DNA from: Cervus elaphus
Taxonomy: Eukaryota; Chordata; Mammalia; Artiodactyla; Cervidae
Direction of reading: 5' to 3'
Length of the DNA: 64,000 nt
NCBI RefSeq assembly: GCF_910594005.1
Contig: NC_057825.1
Span: 46,717,037 to 46,781,036, forward strand
Part shown: piece by piece, positions 22,310 to 34,668 of the stretch
How positions within the stretch are numbered: the first letter of the stretch is position 1
How the letters are laid out: every line of letters starts with the position of its first letter
Made by a program: the position numbers and the translations under genes
The notes under the pieces: model-generated
The model's input: the letters and a program-made list of their open reading frames with translations, nothing else
The model's database searches: none
What the model was told of the DNA's origin: nothing

Positions 22310-22997
22310 ATTTGTTTTTCCATCCTTGTCTGAGCTTCATGAGAAGTAAAACAATAGAATCTTTAAGCCAAATTTAGAATTCTAAAGCAGAGAATACCTT
22401 TAAGGCTGGTTTCATGGGCCTGCATGGGCATCAGTTTCCAGATTTCCTTTGACATGAATATATTGCTGTATCAATAAAATTGCATATAATTATCTACTGT
22501 GTTTGGATGTGAGATTGCCCTACTGAGCTTCCCATTGGAGTCAAAATGACATAGGGTAACATCCAAAAGTTCTCTAAAGAGAACACGGAATTACATCCTG
22601 GTCAGGATGTTGAACAAGCTATGTGTATGAACACATTATCAGAGCCCAGTATTTTTAAAATGACTTCTAAATGCCAGAGAGATATTTTGCTTGCTGAATG
22701 AGGATAAGGAAAACAAAAAGCTGCAAATGATACCAAAATGGTTCAGTAGTCACCAAGAACTCAGACACCTTTCATGGGCTCAGAAACTTACATGCAACTT
22801 TAGAAATAAAGGGAGAACACAGTAAACCATTTTTTTACTCAAAAACTAATGAATTATTTGAGTTTATTGACAATTGCTTAATTTTGTTTAACCACCAGGC
22901 TAAAAATATCTGGTGACAGAAATAAGTCATGAAAAAAGTTAAATTATTTGCACACCAAAACTGATATATCTTCACAACCATCCTTACACAAAATTAA
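22310..22997. other. Unique DNA
   Basis: No gene or recognised repeat was seen. Confidence 0.45.
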
Positions 22998-23225
22998 CTT
23001 AATAGTTGCCATTTATTGAGTGCTTACTTTTTGCCTGAATTATTTTACCTTCACAAAACTCTCAAAACTTAGAAATCATTGCTATAGCATTACTATTTTA
23101 AAGGTAAAGCAAGGTTTAATGAGTTGACCAAGGTTAGGAAGCAAATAAATAGCAGAATCAGGAATTAAACCCAAGTATGTATACTAATAATAATTATGCT
23201 TCTAAAAACCATACCAAATATTCAT
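22998..23225 (-). mobile_element. MIR SINE
   Basis: Antisense MIR with CCATTTATTGAGTGCTTACT, then a decayed polymorphic middle, then AGAATCAGGAATTAAACCCA. Nearly full length. Confidence 0.88.
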
Positions 23226-23302
23226 AAGCAAGTAGGATGACACTGGTGAGTGAGTATATACATTGAAACTTAATTGAAGGTTTTGTGTTTACTTCTTATT
23301 CA

Positions 23303-23517
23303 GCACGGACTTCCCTGGTGGCTGAGATGGTAAAGAATGTGCCTTCAAATCAGGAGACCTGGGTTCCATCCCTGTATTGGGAAGATCCCCTGGAGAAGGG
23401 AATGGCAATCCACCCCAATATTCTTGCCTGGGGAATTTCATGGACAGGGGAGCCTGGTGGGCTGCAGTCCATGGGGTTGCAAAGAGGTGGACACAACTGA
23501 GCGACTGATACTTCCAC
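23303..23517 (+). mobile_element. Bov-tA SINE
   Basis: Full plus-strand copy starting at the GGACTTCCCTGGTGGCTGAG head. ACTTCTTATTCA and ACTTCTTACTTCA flank it as a near-TSD. Confidence 0.95.
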
Positions 23518-23547
23518 ACTTCTTACTTCAAGGGACTTGGTAGTTTT

Positions 23548-23728
23548 AAGGATTCTCAGCCTTGGTGCTATTGAACTTTTGAGTCAAGTGATTATTTATT
23601 CTGATGGGCTGCCTGTGCCTTGTTGGGTGTCCAGCAGTATCCCTGACCTAGATACTAGCAGAGTTTCCACTTGTGGTTGTGACAAACAAAAATGTCTCCA
23701 AATATTGTTGCCTAACTGAGAACAACTG
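23548..23728 (-). mobile_element. MER5A, near full length
   Basis: Antisense copy: GATTCTCAGCCTTGGTGC at the left and AACTGAGAACAACTG at the right terminus, with CTTGTGGTTGTGACAAACAA in the middle. Confidence 0.93.
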
Positions 23729-26700
23729 ATTTATATTAAAGTCACTGAGGAACCACTCAAATGACCTTTCCCTTTATTAGCTGTTCTGGCTCTAGTTTTG
23801 AGATTTCTTATGACAGCAAGACTTGAATATTAATAATTAGAATAGTTGGAAACATTTCTACCGTTCGTGGAAAGAAACTGTATCATAAGGCATGTTTTTA
23901 AGTTTTATTACTCAACTATTCTTTAATTGGATTGCTTTATTGCTCAACTGAAAATTCTTAACCAGAGAATTATTCAATTATCTTATCTATGTATAGCCTC
24001 TCATTTCTAAAATAAAAATCATAATATCAATTTTGTATAATATTTTTAGGGAATAAAATGAAACAATAAACACAAAACTTGTTTAACTATAACCCCGGGA
24101 GATTAAAAACCATGTTCACCTTGACCATGAGCACAAGGGGAAAGTAAATCAAGGATCAGTGGAGCTCTCAGAGAGACACTTGACTCATGCCCTTACTCAG
24201 TTCTAATTATTTTATGTCTTCCACAAGTGCATCTTTCCTAAGAGAATTTTGACTCTCCATGTGTGTGCTTATTTCAAATAAGATAAAGTGTTATAAGAAA
24301 GTTATTAAAAGGAGTACTAAAATTATTGAACTGTTCTTTACAGTGAAGAAAACATGCCTATATTTTAATGGGCTACTATGAGAAAGAATGACCAGAGCAG
24401 GAACAAAAATTTTAATAGTCTATCAACAATTTTATAAAGTCAAATATGTTGCAAAGTGCTAAAGTTATACTGATCATATACCCTGGCCTCCAGGTGATGT
24501 CGCTAATTCTAGTGCAATGATAACTAGATTACTAAAAATAGGAGGATCATCTGTCTTTGAGGATCAATACTAAGGTGGTTAGATAATTATATAAAATCAA
24601 TTATATAATGTCACTTATGGCATTTTATACTTAATATAATTGATTTTACATAATTATATAATTCCCTAGAAAGTAAAATTAAACTTAGGAGTCATATCTT
24701 TATGTTAGGAAGAAGTAAATTTAGGACTAATGAAAGATTCATTTACTGTAGAAATCGTCACTTCCAGAAATGACATGCACATAGCAAACTAAAGATTCTA
24801 GAAGGTTTTAGATAGATTAAAATGGGTAAGTCACAATACACAATCCTTAGATTATGAAATGTAGTGAAAAAGAAAAAAAGCAAAAAATATCACATCTTCG
24901 ATCTTTACAAAGATTTTATTTTCTGCTGTTAGTTCTATAATCACAGTAATCAACTATTTTCTTGTATGTAACATACTAGTTATCAAGATAATATTTTATC
25001 TGCACAGACATAGAATTCTGCCAATTTTTTCTCTAAATTCTTGAAATAGCAATTGAACTAAGCTTAAGTACTTTTACTTAAAAAGTAATTTGCAATCTGT
25101 TCTTGGTACAATACCAAAACAGGTATATTTTTATCAGCTGAGAATACACACAAAGTATAATGACTTCACCATTAATATTAATAATTGAGCTATAACTCTA
25201 ATGGGTCTTGTTGTCTGATTACAAAGACAGTTATGTTTAACTGTTTCAACAATGATCTGGTCAGAAACAACCCACAGTAATAAATTTGCTAAGAAAATAC
25301 CTTTTAATTGTGATCTTTCAACAATATTGGCTTGTTACATTTCTACTTGGCTAAATATGACAATTTTTATGAATTTTTGACCAAGAAGATGGTCAGGAAA
25401 AAGAAGTAGGTATATTGACAGTATTTTTAAACATGAAAAATAAAGCTTATTAAATACGCCCTTCTGAGCAGGCAAATGTGAGAAATTTAAAATGTGCTTT
25501 GCCTTTCACAGCAACTTCATATTATACAGACTCAACCCTCTAATGAACTGCATTTGTTGACTCATGCAAGAAAACAAGGTAATTGTATTGTCTCAACCCT
25601 TCTGACTTTTGAGCCGTGGTGTTAGAGTTATTACATTCAGTACTTGCAAATAAAAAACATATTAAAAAATAACCAAGTTATTTTGTGGAAATTGGGGCAC
25701 AACCTTTTCATATAAAAAAATGAAAACTCATTGAATTGAGGAAAAAAAATATATCTATTAGGGACATTTAACTCACTAGATACATGTGAAACATCATCAT
25801 TGCTCTTGTAAAGTTATCAAAGTGATTAAAAATAACACATTACAAAAATTGATAGAAAATATATTAGAATATTTAATGAATATCTATTTTAGATTTTTTT
25901 TTGTTTCTGTAGATGATTTAACATTATCTCATTCCTTTTCTGAATATTTTTCTTCTGAATGTAATAATGAAATAAGCACATATTTACTGAACATTTATAC
26001 TATATCAGTTACCTCTAAATAACAGAATAGAAACTATGTTGAGATTATTAATGAATTAGGAAAAATTTGAGTATTATTTTGAATTTTACAGCTAGCACAA
26101 AATGAATCAGGGTGGAGGATTTCAGAAATAATGTTTTAAAAATTTCACTGTGCATGTAAATACAAAATGTTGTATCTATACCATCAAATAATAAAGCATT
26201 CTGCAATACAGTAATTAAAAGATGTGGCACTGAAAAAGGTGAGAGGGATTAAACTGCATATTCTACATATAAGCTTGAGAATGTATTAAAAATTATGTCG
26301 GCATGAGATAACATTGCTTGGGAGTACAAAGTCTGCTGGGGACAAAAATCTGTATTCTCTTCTAGTATTTACTAAGGAATTAAATAGTTGCCATAAAAAT
26401 AATTTTATTTTAGAATGTTAATGCCATATAAAGTAAAACTCAGCAGTTCCTGTCTTTAAGTTTGCAAATCAATATCAATTCAGCAATTATTAATTAAGTA
26501 ACTGATACAGAATTAATTCTTACAAAGGCAGTGCAAATACAATACATTTCTAATGGGTGTGGTGATTGTATTACATATTATTTTTAGAACACCAAACTAT
26601 GCTCAGGAAAAACATTTCCCTTTAGTTAAGTATAGAAAAAGTGCCTGAGGGAAATTTAGATACTTTTTCCTTCCTTATCCACATAGATTTATTTTTGTAG

Positions 26701-27059
26701 AAATGAAAGTAATATTTAATTGGAATAATCCTGATTGGCCATTTCATACATAAATTAAGAGGCACTGTCTCCAAATCAATGAAGAGGTCTTGTCATTGTG
26801 TATTTGTACACGTTGGAATTGCCTACAGTATTTACTCTCAAAAAAATATTCACAATGAACTGGATATGTTAGCATAGTCTGCCCTAAGAACTTGACATTG
26901 TTAATAATCTGAATACATTAATAACATTGTGGAAAGTCTATTTAACATCTAAACATCTCTATCTGACTTTGAACTGATGGTGATCTATTATAATTTATTT
27001 AAACTAAGTCCTTAGACTTGGAAAAAAGGTATACCTTTATTAACAGTCCCCTAGTATAA
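23729..27059. other. 3.3-kb AT-rich unique stretch
   Basis: The longest stretch free of young retroposons. It holds a 24-bp-arm inverted repeat at 24583-24657. A good pyrimidine tract ending TAG lies near 25896-25914, but no donor or convincing frame follows. No gene is supported. Confidence 0.5.
24583..24657. repeat. AT-rich inverted repeat
   Basis: Left arm 24583-24606 and right arm 24634-24657 are complementary at 23 of 24 positions around a 27-base loop. Both carry AAAATCAATTATAT or its complement. Confidence 0.85.
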
Positions 27060-27190
27060 CTGTTCAAGAGGGCAAAAACTGTTATTTTTTATTTTAAATA
27101 ATACTTTCAAAAATATACCCAATGCCCAAAATAGTAACTTATCCATTATAGATGCTCAAAAATACTTGTTGAGCAAATTAATGATATAAA
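27060..27190 (+). mobile_element. L2 3' tail remnant
   Basis: TAGATGCTCAAAAATACTTG followed by TTGAGCAAATTAATGA matches the L2 3' terminus. Confidence 0.5.
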
Positions 27191-27199
27191 TATTCATAG

Positions 27200-27315
27200 T
27201 TAACACACTTGGGTACTTACTATTTTCCAAGCATTGTGCTAACTTTAAGAGCACTGTTTTTAGTGCTCACAATCACCTATTAGTTAATACTTTTCTATTC
27301 CACATTTACAAATGA
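27200..27315 (-). mobile_element. MIR fragment
   Basis: Antisense MIR core GGTACTTACTATTTTCCAAG followed by CATTGTGCTAACTTTAAGAG. Confidence 0.75.
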
Positions 27316-27387
27316 GTGTATACATTTCAGCTTTTTTACTATTTTAGGGAGTGGGGAGTGGGGAAAGTCAAGAAATTTATTTCTGTC

Positions 27388-27755
27388 TCTGAGGCTTCCC
27401 AGGTAGCACTAGAGGTAAAGAACCTACCTGCCAATGCAGGAGACATAAGAAAAACGGATTTGATCCCTCGGTCAAGAAGATCCCCTGGAGGAGGGCATGG
27501 CTACACTTTCCAGTATTCCCTGGAGAAGGAAATAGCAACCCACTCCAGTATTCTTGCCTGAAGAATCCCATGGACAGAGGAGCCTGACAGGCCATGGTCC
27601 ATGGGATTGCAAAAGTCGGACATGACTTAGCCACTAAATCATCATCATCATCACCAGTAATCTTGTCTGGAGAATCCCATGGACAGAGGAACCTGGCAGG
27701 CTACAGTCCATGCAGTCCAAAGAGTCGAATACTACTGCAGTGACTTTTAGCACAC
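27388..27755 (+). mobile_element. Rearranged Bov-tA with a second Bov-A unit
   Basis: A tRNA-like head is followed by a partial internal duplication (CCCTGGAG...TTCCAGTATT, then CCCTGGAGAAGGAAATAGCA) and a complete Bov-A body. A short (ATC)n run at about 27638-27651 then leads into a second Bov-A body at 27652-27752. Confidence 0.9.
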
Positions 27756-27757
27756 CT

Positions 27758-27862
27758 AGCCTTTCTCTCCTCATCTGTAAAATAGAGATAATAAGCTTAT
27801 CTGGGCTAGATTGTTTGAAAAAATGACTAAAATACAAAACATTTATCATAGTGCTAGACTAA
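27758..27862 (+). mobile_element. MIR fragment
   Basis: CTCCTCATCTGTAAAATAGA followed by GATAATAAGCTTATC and a TCATAGTGCTAG 3' part. Confidence 0.85.
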
Positions 27863-27917
27863 GAGTTGACAGAATAAAACCACTAAATATATTACAATGG
27901 GTTTTCAAATTACACTC

Positions 27918-27937
27918 TTTTTTTTTTTTTTTTTTTG
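27918..27937. repeat. (T)20 tract
   Basis: Uninterrupted T run; no retroposon was recognised on its right side. Confidence 0.95.
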
Positions 27938-28257
27938 CATTTTTTGATGATGGTCAAACTAAATAGAAGTCAGACATTCATATTATAGTTTTACTTGCTT
28001 GAATCAGAATAAACTTGTTATTTCTGGATGCCTAGCTAGAGAATGTGACTGCTCATTGTTTTTAGCCAATAAACCCTTAAAAGGCCATTTGAGGTAAGGA
28101 TAGGAGTTCTGAGTATTGTCTAGACATTTTCTTTCAGTTAAAATCAACACAAAATAAAATTTAGAAAAAACTTTTTTAAAGAAAATATGAGGAAATCTTC
28201 AGAATAGAAGTCATTGCCTTGGATAAACAAAACAAAATACCAAGTCAATGATGCAGA

Positions 28258-28588
28258 GCCAGTTGTTATTCAGTTGCTCAGTCATGTCAACTCTTTGTGA
28301 CCCCATGGACTGCAGCACACTAGGCTTCCCTTCCTTCACCAGCTCCCAGACCCTGCTCAAAGTCATGTTCATTGAGTTGTTGCTGCCATCCAACCATCTC
28401 ATTCTCTGCTGTCCTCGTCTCCATCTTTTCCAGTGAGTCAGTGCTTTGCATCAGATGGCCAAAGTATTGGAGCTTCAGCTTCAGCATCAGGCCTTCCAAT
28501 GAATATTCAGGACTGATTTCCTTTAGGATGGACTGGTTTGATCTCCTTGCAGCCCAAAGGACTCTCAGGAGACTTCTCCAACACAGAC
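28258..28588 (-). mobile_element. BovB LINE 3' end
   Basis: Antisense BovB 3' terminus (GTTGCTCAGTCATGTCAACT through TTAGGATGGACTGGTTTGAT). About 330 bp, heavily 5'-truncated. Confidence 0.95.
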
Positions 28589-28680
28589 AGTAGTGGACGT
28601 TATTTTCAGAAATTTTGCCGTGCCAACATCCTCAATGTTTCCGAGAGCAATGTAATATGGAAAAACATGGGCACAGAGAA

Positions 28681-28884
28681 GTGAAGTGAAGTGAAGCACT
28701 CAGTTGTGTCCAACTCTTTGTGACCCCATGGGCTATAGCCTACCAGGCTCTTCAGTCCATGGAATTTTCCAGGCAAGAATACTGGAGTGGGTTGCCATTT
28801 CCTTCTCCAGGGGATCTTCCTGACCCAGGAATCAAACGTGGGTCTCCCACATTGCAGGCAGACGCTTTACCTTCTGAGCCACAA
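28681..28884 (-). mobile_element. Bov-tA SINE
   Basis: Full minus-strand copy with GAAGTGAAGTGAAG tail repeats. GCACAGAGAA at 28671-28680 and 28885-28894 is a perfect TSD. Confidence 0.97.
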
Positions 28885-28894
28885 GCACAGAGAA

Positions 28895-29540
28895 CTCTGA
28901 GTTAAAATTGGATACAGAAGAACAAATGTGAAGAGGTTTTTTAAACACCATAACATTTTATTCACATATATTTCCCTTTTATCAATGTACATACCATTGT
29001 CTAAATAGTCTAAAGCATTATTTCTGTTAATTAAAATATACAATATTCTGACAGGAAAGCATCATGTCATATTTTTATTTTCTTTCTAAGAAGACTATAA
29101 AATCGTGACTCTTACAATTGATGGCGTTTCAGGTTTCCTGACTCAGTAGTTCATGCATTTCGATGGAAGTAAGAAGAGATTTTATACTCCACAAGTCAAA
29201 ACTGTTCTTCCTTCCAGACACAAAAATTTGACTGATACCACCCACAAAGCAGCATGCTGATTACATTAGTGCCATCAGCATAACTTCTCTCAAAGATGAA
29301 TGTGTGTCAAGCTCTTTTATTATCAATATCACTTAAAGACATAAAAATGTTTAAGTATCTGTTAAAGTTCTTAGAATTCCACATATCAAATATGCATTAT
29401 TGATAGAGCAAATGTTTGTGAATATTATGCATGTTCAAAGCCCTGTGAGAAACTATAAGAACTCAGTGGTGAGCAACAAAAGACAGTTTGCTCCCTCATT
29501 TCATTTGGTACTCAATGCTATGTGGAGAACAGAGTATATA
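28895..29540. other. Unique DNA
   Basis: No gene or repeat recognised. Confidence 0.45.
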
Positions 29541-29552
29541 GAGATGCATGTT

Positions 29553-31008
29553 CAGTTCAGTTCAGTTTCTCAGTCGTGTCCAACTCTTTGTGACCCCATG
29601 GGTTGCAGCACTCCAGGCCTCCCTGTCCATCACCAACTCCCAGAGTTTACTAAATTCATGTCAATTGAATCAGTGATGCATCCAGTGATCTCATCCTATT
29701 GTTCCCTTCTCTTCCTGCCTTCAATCTTCCCCAGCATCAGGGTCTTTTCAGATGAGTCAGTTCTTCCCATCAGGTGGCCAAAGTATTGGAGTTTCAGCTG
29801 CAGCATCAGTCCTTCCAATGAATATTCAGGACTGATTTCCTTTAGGATGGACTGATTGGGTCTCTTTCCAGTCCAAGGGACTCTCAAGAGTCTTCTCCAA
29901 TGCCACAGCTCAAAAACATCAATTCTTTGGCACTCAGCTTTCTTTATAGTCCAACTCTCACATCCATACATGACTACTGGAAAAACCATAGTTTTGACTA
30001 GATGGAACTTTCTTGGCAAATAATGTCTCTGCTTTTTAATAAGCTGTCTAGGTTGGTCATAACTTTTCTTCCAAAGAGCAAGCATCTTTCAGTTTCATGG
30101 CTGCAATCACCATCTGCAGTGATTTTGGAGCCCCCCAAAATAAAGTCTGTCACTGTTTCCACTGCTTCCCCATCTATTTCCCATGCAGTGATGGGACCAG
30201 AAGCCATGATTTTAATTTTCTGAATGCTGAGTTTTAAGTCAACTTTTTCACTCTCCTCTTTCACCTTCATCAAGAGGCTCTTTAGTTCTTCTTCATTTTC
30301 TGCCATAAAAGTGGTGTCATCTGCATATCTGAGGTTATTGATATTTCTCCTGGCAATCTTGAGTCCAGCTTGTGCTTCCTCTAGCCAGCATTTCTCATGA
30401 TGTGCTCTGCATGTAAGTTAAATAAGCAGGGTGACAATATACAGCCTTGACGTACTCCTTTCCCTATTTGGAAACAGTCTGTTGTTCCATGTCCAGTTCT
30501 AACTGTTGCTTCTTGACCTGCATACAGATTTCTCAAGAGGCAGGTTAGCTAGTCTGGTATTCCCATTTGTTTCAGAATTTTCCAGAGTTTGTTGTGGTCC
30601 ACACAGTCAAAGCCGCATTTCCAAGGCAGACCATTCAATATGACAGTAACCCAAGTCTATGCCCCAACCAGTAATGGTGAAGAAGTTGAACAGTTCTGTG
30701 AAGACCTACAAAACCTTCTATAACTAACATCCAAAAAAGATGTCCTTTTCTAACACCCCAAAAAGATGTCCCTTTCATTATAGTGGACTGGAATGCAAAA
30801 GTAGGGAGTCAAGAAATACCTGGAGTAACAGGCAAATTTGGCTTTGGAGTACAGAATGAAGCAAGACAAAAGCTAATAGAGTTTTGCCAAGAGATTGCAT
30901 TGGTCATAGCAAACACTTTCTTCCAACAACACAAGAGACGACTCTATATATGGACATCATCAGGTGGTCAATACCAAAAGCAGATTGATTATATTCTTTT
31001 CAGCTAAG
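29553..31008 (-). mobile_element. BovB LINE with 5' inversion
   Basis: 29553-30620 is BovB 3' sequence on the minus strand, with a readable RT active site (YADDTTFMAENEEEL, near 30290-30335). 30621-31008 is the BovB endonuclease region on the plus strand, with a 74-codon frame starting DWNAKVGSQEIPGV and containing HKRRLYIWTSSGGQ. The two parts meet head to head with about 1.2 kb of BovB missing between them. GAGATGCATGTT (29541-29552) and GAGATGTATGTT (31009-31020) bracket the whole unit as a TSD matching at 11 of 12 positions. Confidence 0.95.
30725..30776 (+). repeat. Short tandem duplication inside the inverted BovB part
   Basis: AACATCCAAAAAAGATGTCC is followed 26 bases later by AACACCCCAAAAAGATGTCC. 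Confidence 0.75.
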
Positions 31009-31020
31009 GAGATGTATGTT

Positions 31021-31522
31021 ATATGAATTTAGCTAAGTAAAGGAGGTCAAAGAGTATATTCCTAAAGAAGTGAGTCTTTGATAAAGGTCTGATTGAGCCA
31101 AAGATTTTAATTTCATGGAGATGATATGGGAAATTATTCTGGGTGTTCACATTGATAGGTTCTTATTCTTATCACCATTGTGTGAATTGAATTACATATG
31201 CATATATATACATGTATATCAATATATCTATCAATCTATATGTGATTAATTTTGATCAGCTCCTGGAACATAGTAAGAGCTCACTTAGTATACTAGCTAC
31301 ATGCATTCTCTTTATTCTTTTTCTTTCTGTTCTAAAGTCCCCCTTCTTCTTCTAATTATCAGTATAAGCATAAAGAATAATATACTCAGAAGCCTTGTGT
31401 CATGAGACAGTATAGCTATTAAAAATGGTCTCCAGAAAAGACAGTGTGGTTCCAATGGAAAGAGAAAAAAAATAATTGTGTAAGATGGGCTACAGAGGGA
31501 GAGAGTCAATCTAGCCAGAGCT
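31021..31522. other. Unassigned DNA
   Basis: Contains a TA/CA-rich run near 31195-31245 and a possible MIR trace near 31405-31465 (ACAGTATAGCTATTAAAAAT). No gene. Confidence 0.4.
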
Positions 31523-31533
31523 TTGTATGCTGA

Positions 31534-31748
31534 AAGTGAAAGTGTTAGTTGTGCAGTCCTGTCCAACTCTTTGTGAATCCATGAATAATATAGCCCACTA
31601 GGCTCCTCTGTCCATGAAATTCTCCAGTCAGGAATACTGGAGTGTGTTGCCATTTCCTTCTCCAGGGGAACTGCCAGACCCAGGAATTGATCCCCGGCTT
31701 CCTGCATTACAGGCAGATTCTTTACCATCTGAGCCACCAGGAAAGCCA
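31534..31748 (-). mobile_element. Bov-tA SINE
   Basis: Full minus-strand copy. TTGTATGCTGA at 31523-31533 and 31749-31759 is a perfect 11-bp TSD. Confidence 0.97.
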
Positions 31749-31759
31749 TTGTATGCTGA

Positions 31760-32411
31760 GCTGTTTTTATTAAGTTCTAATTAAGATTTCAAAAGGAAAG
31801 AGGGAAGAGTGGATATAAACTGATTATATTTGAGCTTATCCAAAATGATTCTTCCTCTGTTGAGTCACAGAGATTGGCTAGGGTCAGACTGGATGCACGT
31901 CCATCAGTTAGATATCTTGGTAGTTGTCTAGAATAAAAAGTTGTGCCATGGAGGATATAACGTTTATTTTGTACTCAATAAGTATTTTATTATTTGCATA
32001 TCTTGAAAATACAGATAGGTAGAAGAGCAGCACATGTAGTTATTTTGTTAAAGTGGGGTACTGTAGCTATTTATTATTATTGTAATATCTACTATCATTA
32101 TTGAAATGAAATCCTGGGATGATAGAATATATAACATGTGAAGCATTCTGAGTTCCATGGAAGAAAAATAAGTAATATAAATATAAGCATTTTTCATAAC
32201 CATATCAGTGTCTCATAACATTTTGTGTTAATAACATACAGTGTAATTGTATTCCTAACATAGACATTCAATACAAAATTGTTAACTGACTCATTTCTAA
32301 ATTAAATACCTTCACCAATAGCTACTGTAGTATCAGACAATCACCATCAACAGCAATAGTACTCTTACTCGGGTTGAATATTATGAAATACATTTTTAAA
32401 TAGTAACTAGT
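31760..32411. other. Unique AT-rich DNA
   Basis: No gene or repeat recognised. Confidence 0.45.
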
Positions 32412-32422
32412 AGAGAGAAAGA

Positions 32423-32698
32423 TGGAGAAGGCAATGGCACCCCACTGCAGCACTCTTGCCTGGAGAATCCCATGGACGGAGGAGCCTGGTAGGCTGAAGT
32501 CCATGGGGTCTCTAAGAGTCGGACATGACTGAGCGACCTCACTTTCATTTTTCACTTTCACACATTGGAGAAAGAAATGGCAACCCACTCCAGTGTTCTT
32601 GCCTGGAGAATCCCAGGGAAGGGGGAGCCTGGTGGGCTGCCGTCTATGGGGTCGCACAGAGTCAGACATGACTGAAGTGACTTAGCAGCAGCGGCAGC
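32423..32698 (+). mobile_element. Bov-A2 dimer SINE
   Basis: First monomer from TGGAGAAGGCAATGGCACCC; linker TTTCATTTTTCACTTTCACA; second monomer to GACTTAGCAGCAGCGGCAGC. AGAGAGAAAGA at 32412-32422 and 32699-32709 is a perfect TSD. This is the only complete Bov-A2 dimer in the window. Confidence 0.97.
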
Positions 32699-32734
32699 AG
32701 AGAGAAAGAAGAAGATGAACAAAGACACATGGAC

Positions 32735-34668
32735 AAGATGATCAGATCTTAGTCACACTATAAGAGTTTAAAGAAATTAAATTAACTTAGGGGATATTAG
32801 TCAAAGAGGTAAATAAGAACTAATTAGATACATCTACAAATAATCGGTGTAACAAAATTCAGGGACTCTTAGTAAGATGGTAATTAAGAAATTAAGGTTA
32901 CTTATTTTTACAGGAAGGAACAAAACAAGGATGCTGACTTATACCACTTTTATTCAACATAGTGTTGGATCCACTTTGCAGTCTTATGTCAGACTTGAGA
33001 ACAGAGATATCCCTTCAGATAGTGACAAGTAACTTGGGAAAATATTATGAATGATTCATGATCCAATACAATACATGTCACCAAAGAGGGGCAGGTCACC
33101 TAAGTGTGTTAGAGATAAAAAAGTACATTGAAAATATCTGAAATATTAGAACTGGGTTTAAAAACAATGAAAAGTACTCAAGATATCACCTGTTGTTAAC
33201 TGAAGTTCTTCGTTACCCAGTAACCAAAAACCCTGACTGATATCTCAGATATCACCTGCTGCCTACCTACAAATGACACTACTTGTTTCTTAACTTCTCT
33301 TTCAGTTACACTCAAACCAGTTAAATAAATGCAGATAAATTGTATTTCACTATGCTACAGAGCTATAGTCACTGAAACAGGATACTATTGCCACAAAAAG
33401 ACACAGATTAATGGAACAGAATAGACAAATCAGAATTAAACCCATACATATATGGTCAATTAATTTAAGACAAAGGAATGAAGAGCATGCAATGAGAATA
33501 GTCTCTTTAATAAATAATGCTGGGAAAACTGGACAGTTGCATGTAAAAGAATAAACCTGGAGCACAGTCTTACATCATAAGCAAAAATAAACTCAAAATG
33601 GAGTAAAACTTAAAAAGATTTGAAACCATAAAACTCCTAGAATAAAACATAACAGTGCATGCTGACCTACTATCTTTTTTGATCTCTCTTCAGGCAAGGG
33701 CAGAAAAAGTAAAAATGAGTAAATGGGACAACAATAAAACTAAAAAGCTTTTGCACAATGAAGAAAACTATTGACACATGAAAATGCTACTTACTGAATG
33801 GAGAAGACATTTGCAAAAAATACAATAATAATTATTTAATATCTAAAATATATTAAGACTTCAAATAACTCAGTATCAATAAAAACAATCTGATTAAAAA
33901 ATTAGCAGTTCTGAATAGTTTTTCCAATGAAAAAAATTGCCAACAGATACATGAAAAGTGCAAATCAAAACCACTATAAGATATCACCTCTAAGCTGTCA
34001 GAATAGCTATTATCAAAAGTTTTGGTGAGAATGTGGAGAAAAAGGAGCCCTCTTGCCTCATTGGTGGGAAAATAAATTTGTTCAGCTACCATGGAAAAGA
34101 ATATGGAGTTTCATCAAAAAATTTAGTAAAACAACCATCCAGAAATTTCAATCCTGGGTATTTATCAGAAGAAACAAAAATATTAATTTTAAAAGATATA
34201 TGCACTGCAGAATTATTTACAATAGCTAAGATATGGAAGCATCTTAAGTGTCTATTTGTAGATGAATAGATAAAGATGTGATTTATATCAAAGGAATAAT
34301 TTTCAGCCTTAAAAAAAATGAAGTCTTGCAGATTGCTGCAACATGGATGGATCTAGAGGATATGCTAAGTGAAATAAGTCAGACAGAAAAAGACAAATAT
34401 CATATGATTTCACTTACGTGTAGAGTCTAAAAAATAAATGAACAAGGCATAAACTTCCAGTTATAAAATAAATAGGTCATAGGAATGTAATGTACAGCAT
34501 AAGAAATATAGTCAATAATATTGTAATAACATTGCATGGAGATGGATGGTTACTAGACTTATCATAGTGATCAATTTATAATATATAAATATTTTGAATC
34601 ACTATGTTATACACCTGAAACTAATATAATATTATATGTTGACCATACTTCAATAAAAATACAAGAGA
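32735..34668 (+). mobile_element. L1 3' half, decayed
   Basis: An RT block with CTTTTATTCAACATAGTGTT (LLFNIV) lies near 32948. 33340-34668 follows the L1 ORF2 C-terminus and 3'UTR (GATTAATGGAACAGAATAGA, AATGCTGGGAAAACTGGACA, CAACATGGATGGATCTAGAG, TGTTATACACCTGAAACTAA). It ends at a CTTCAATAAAAATAC tail. No long frame survives. Confidence 0.93.

Noticed and set aside
25896..26020. Possible exon after a strong pyrimidine tract ending TAG
   Set aside because: No donor site closes the frame, and the encoded residues are AT-biased filler.
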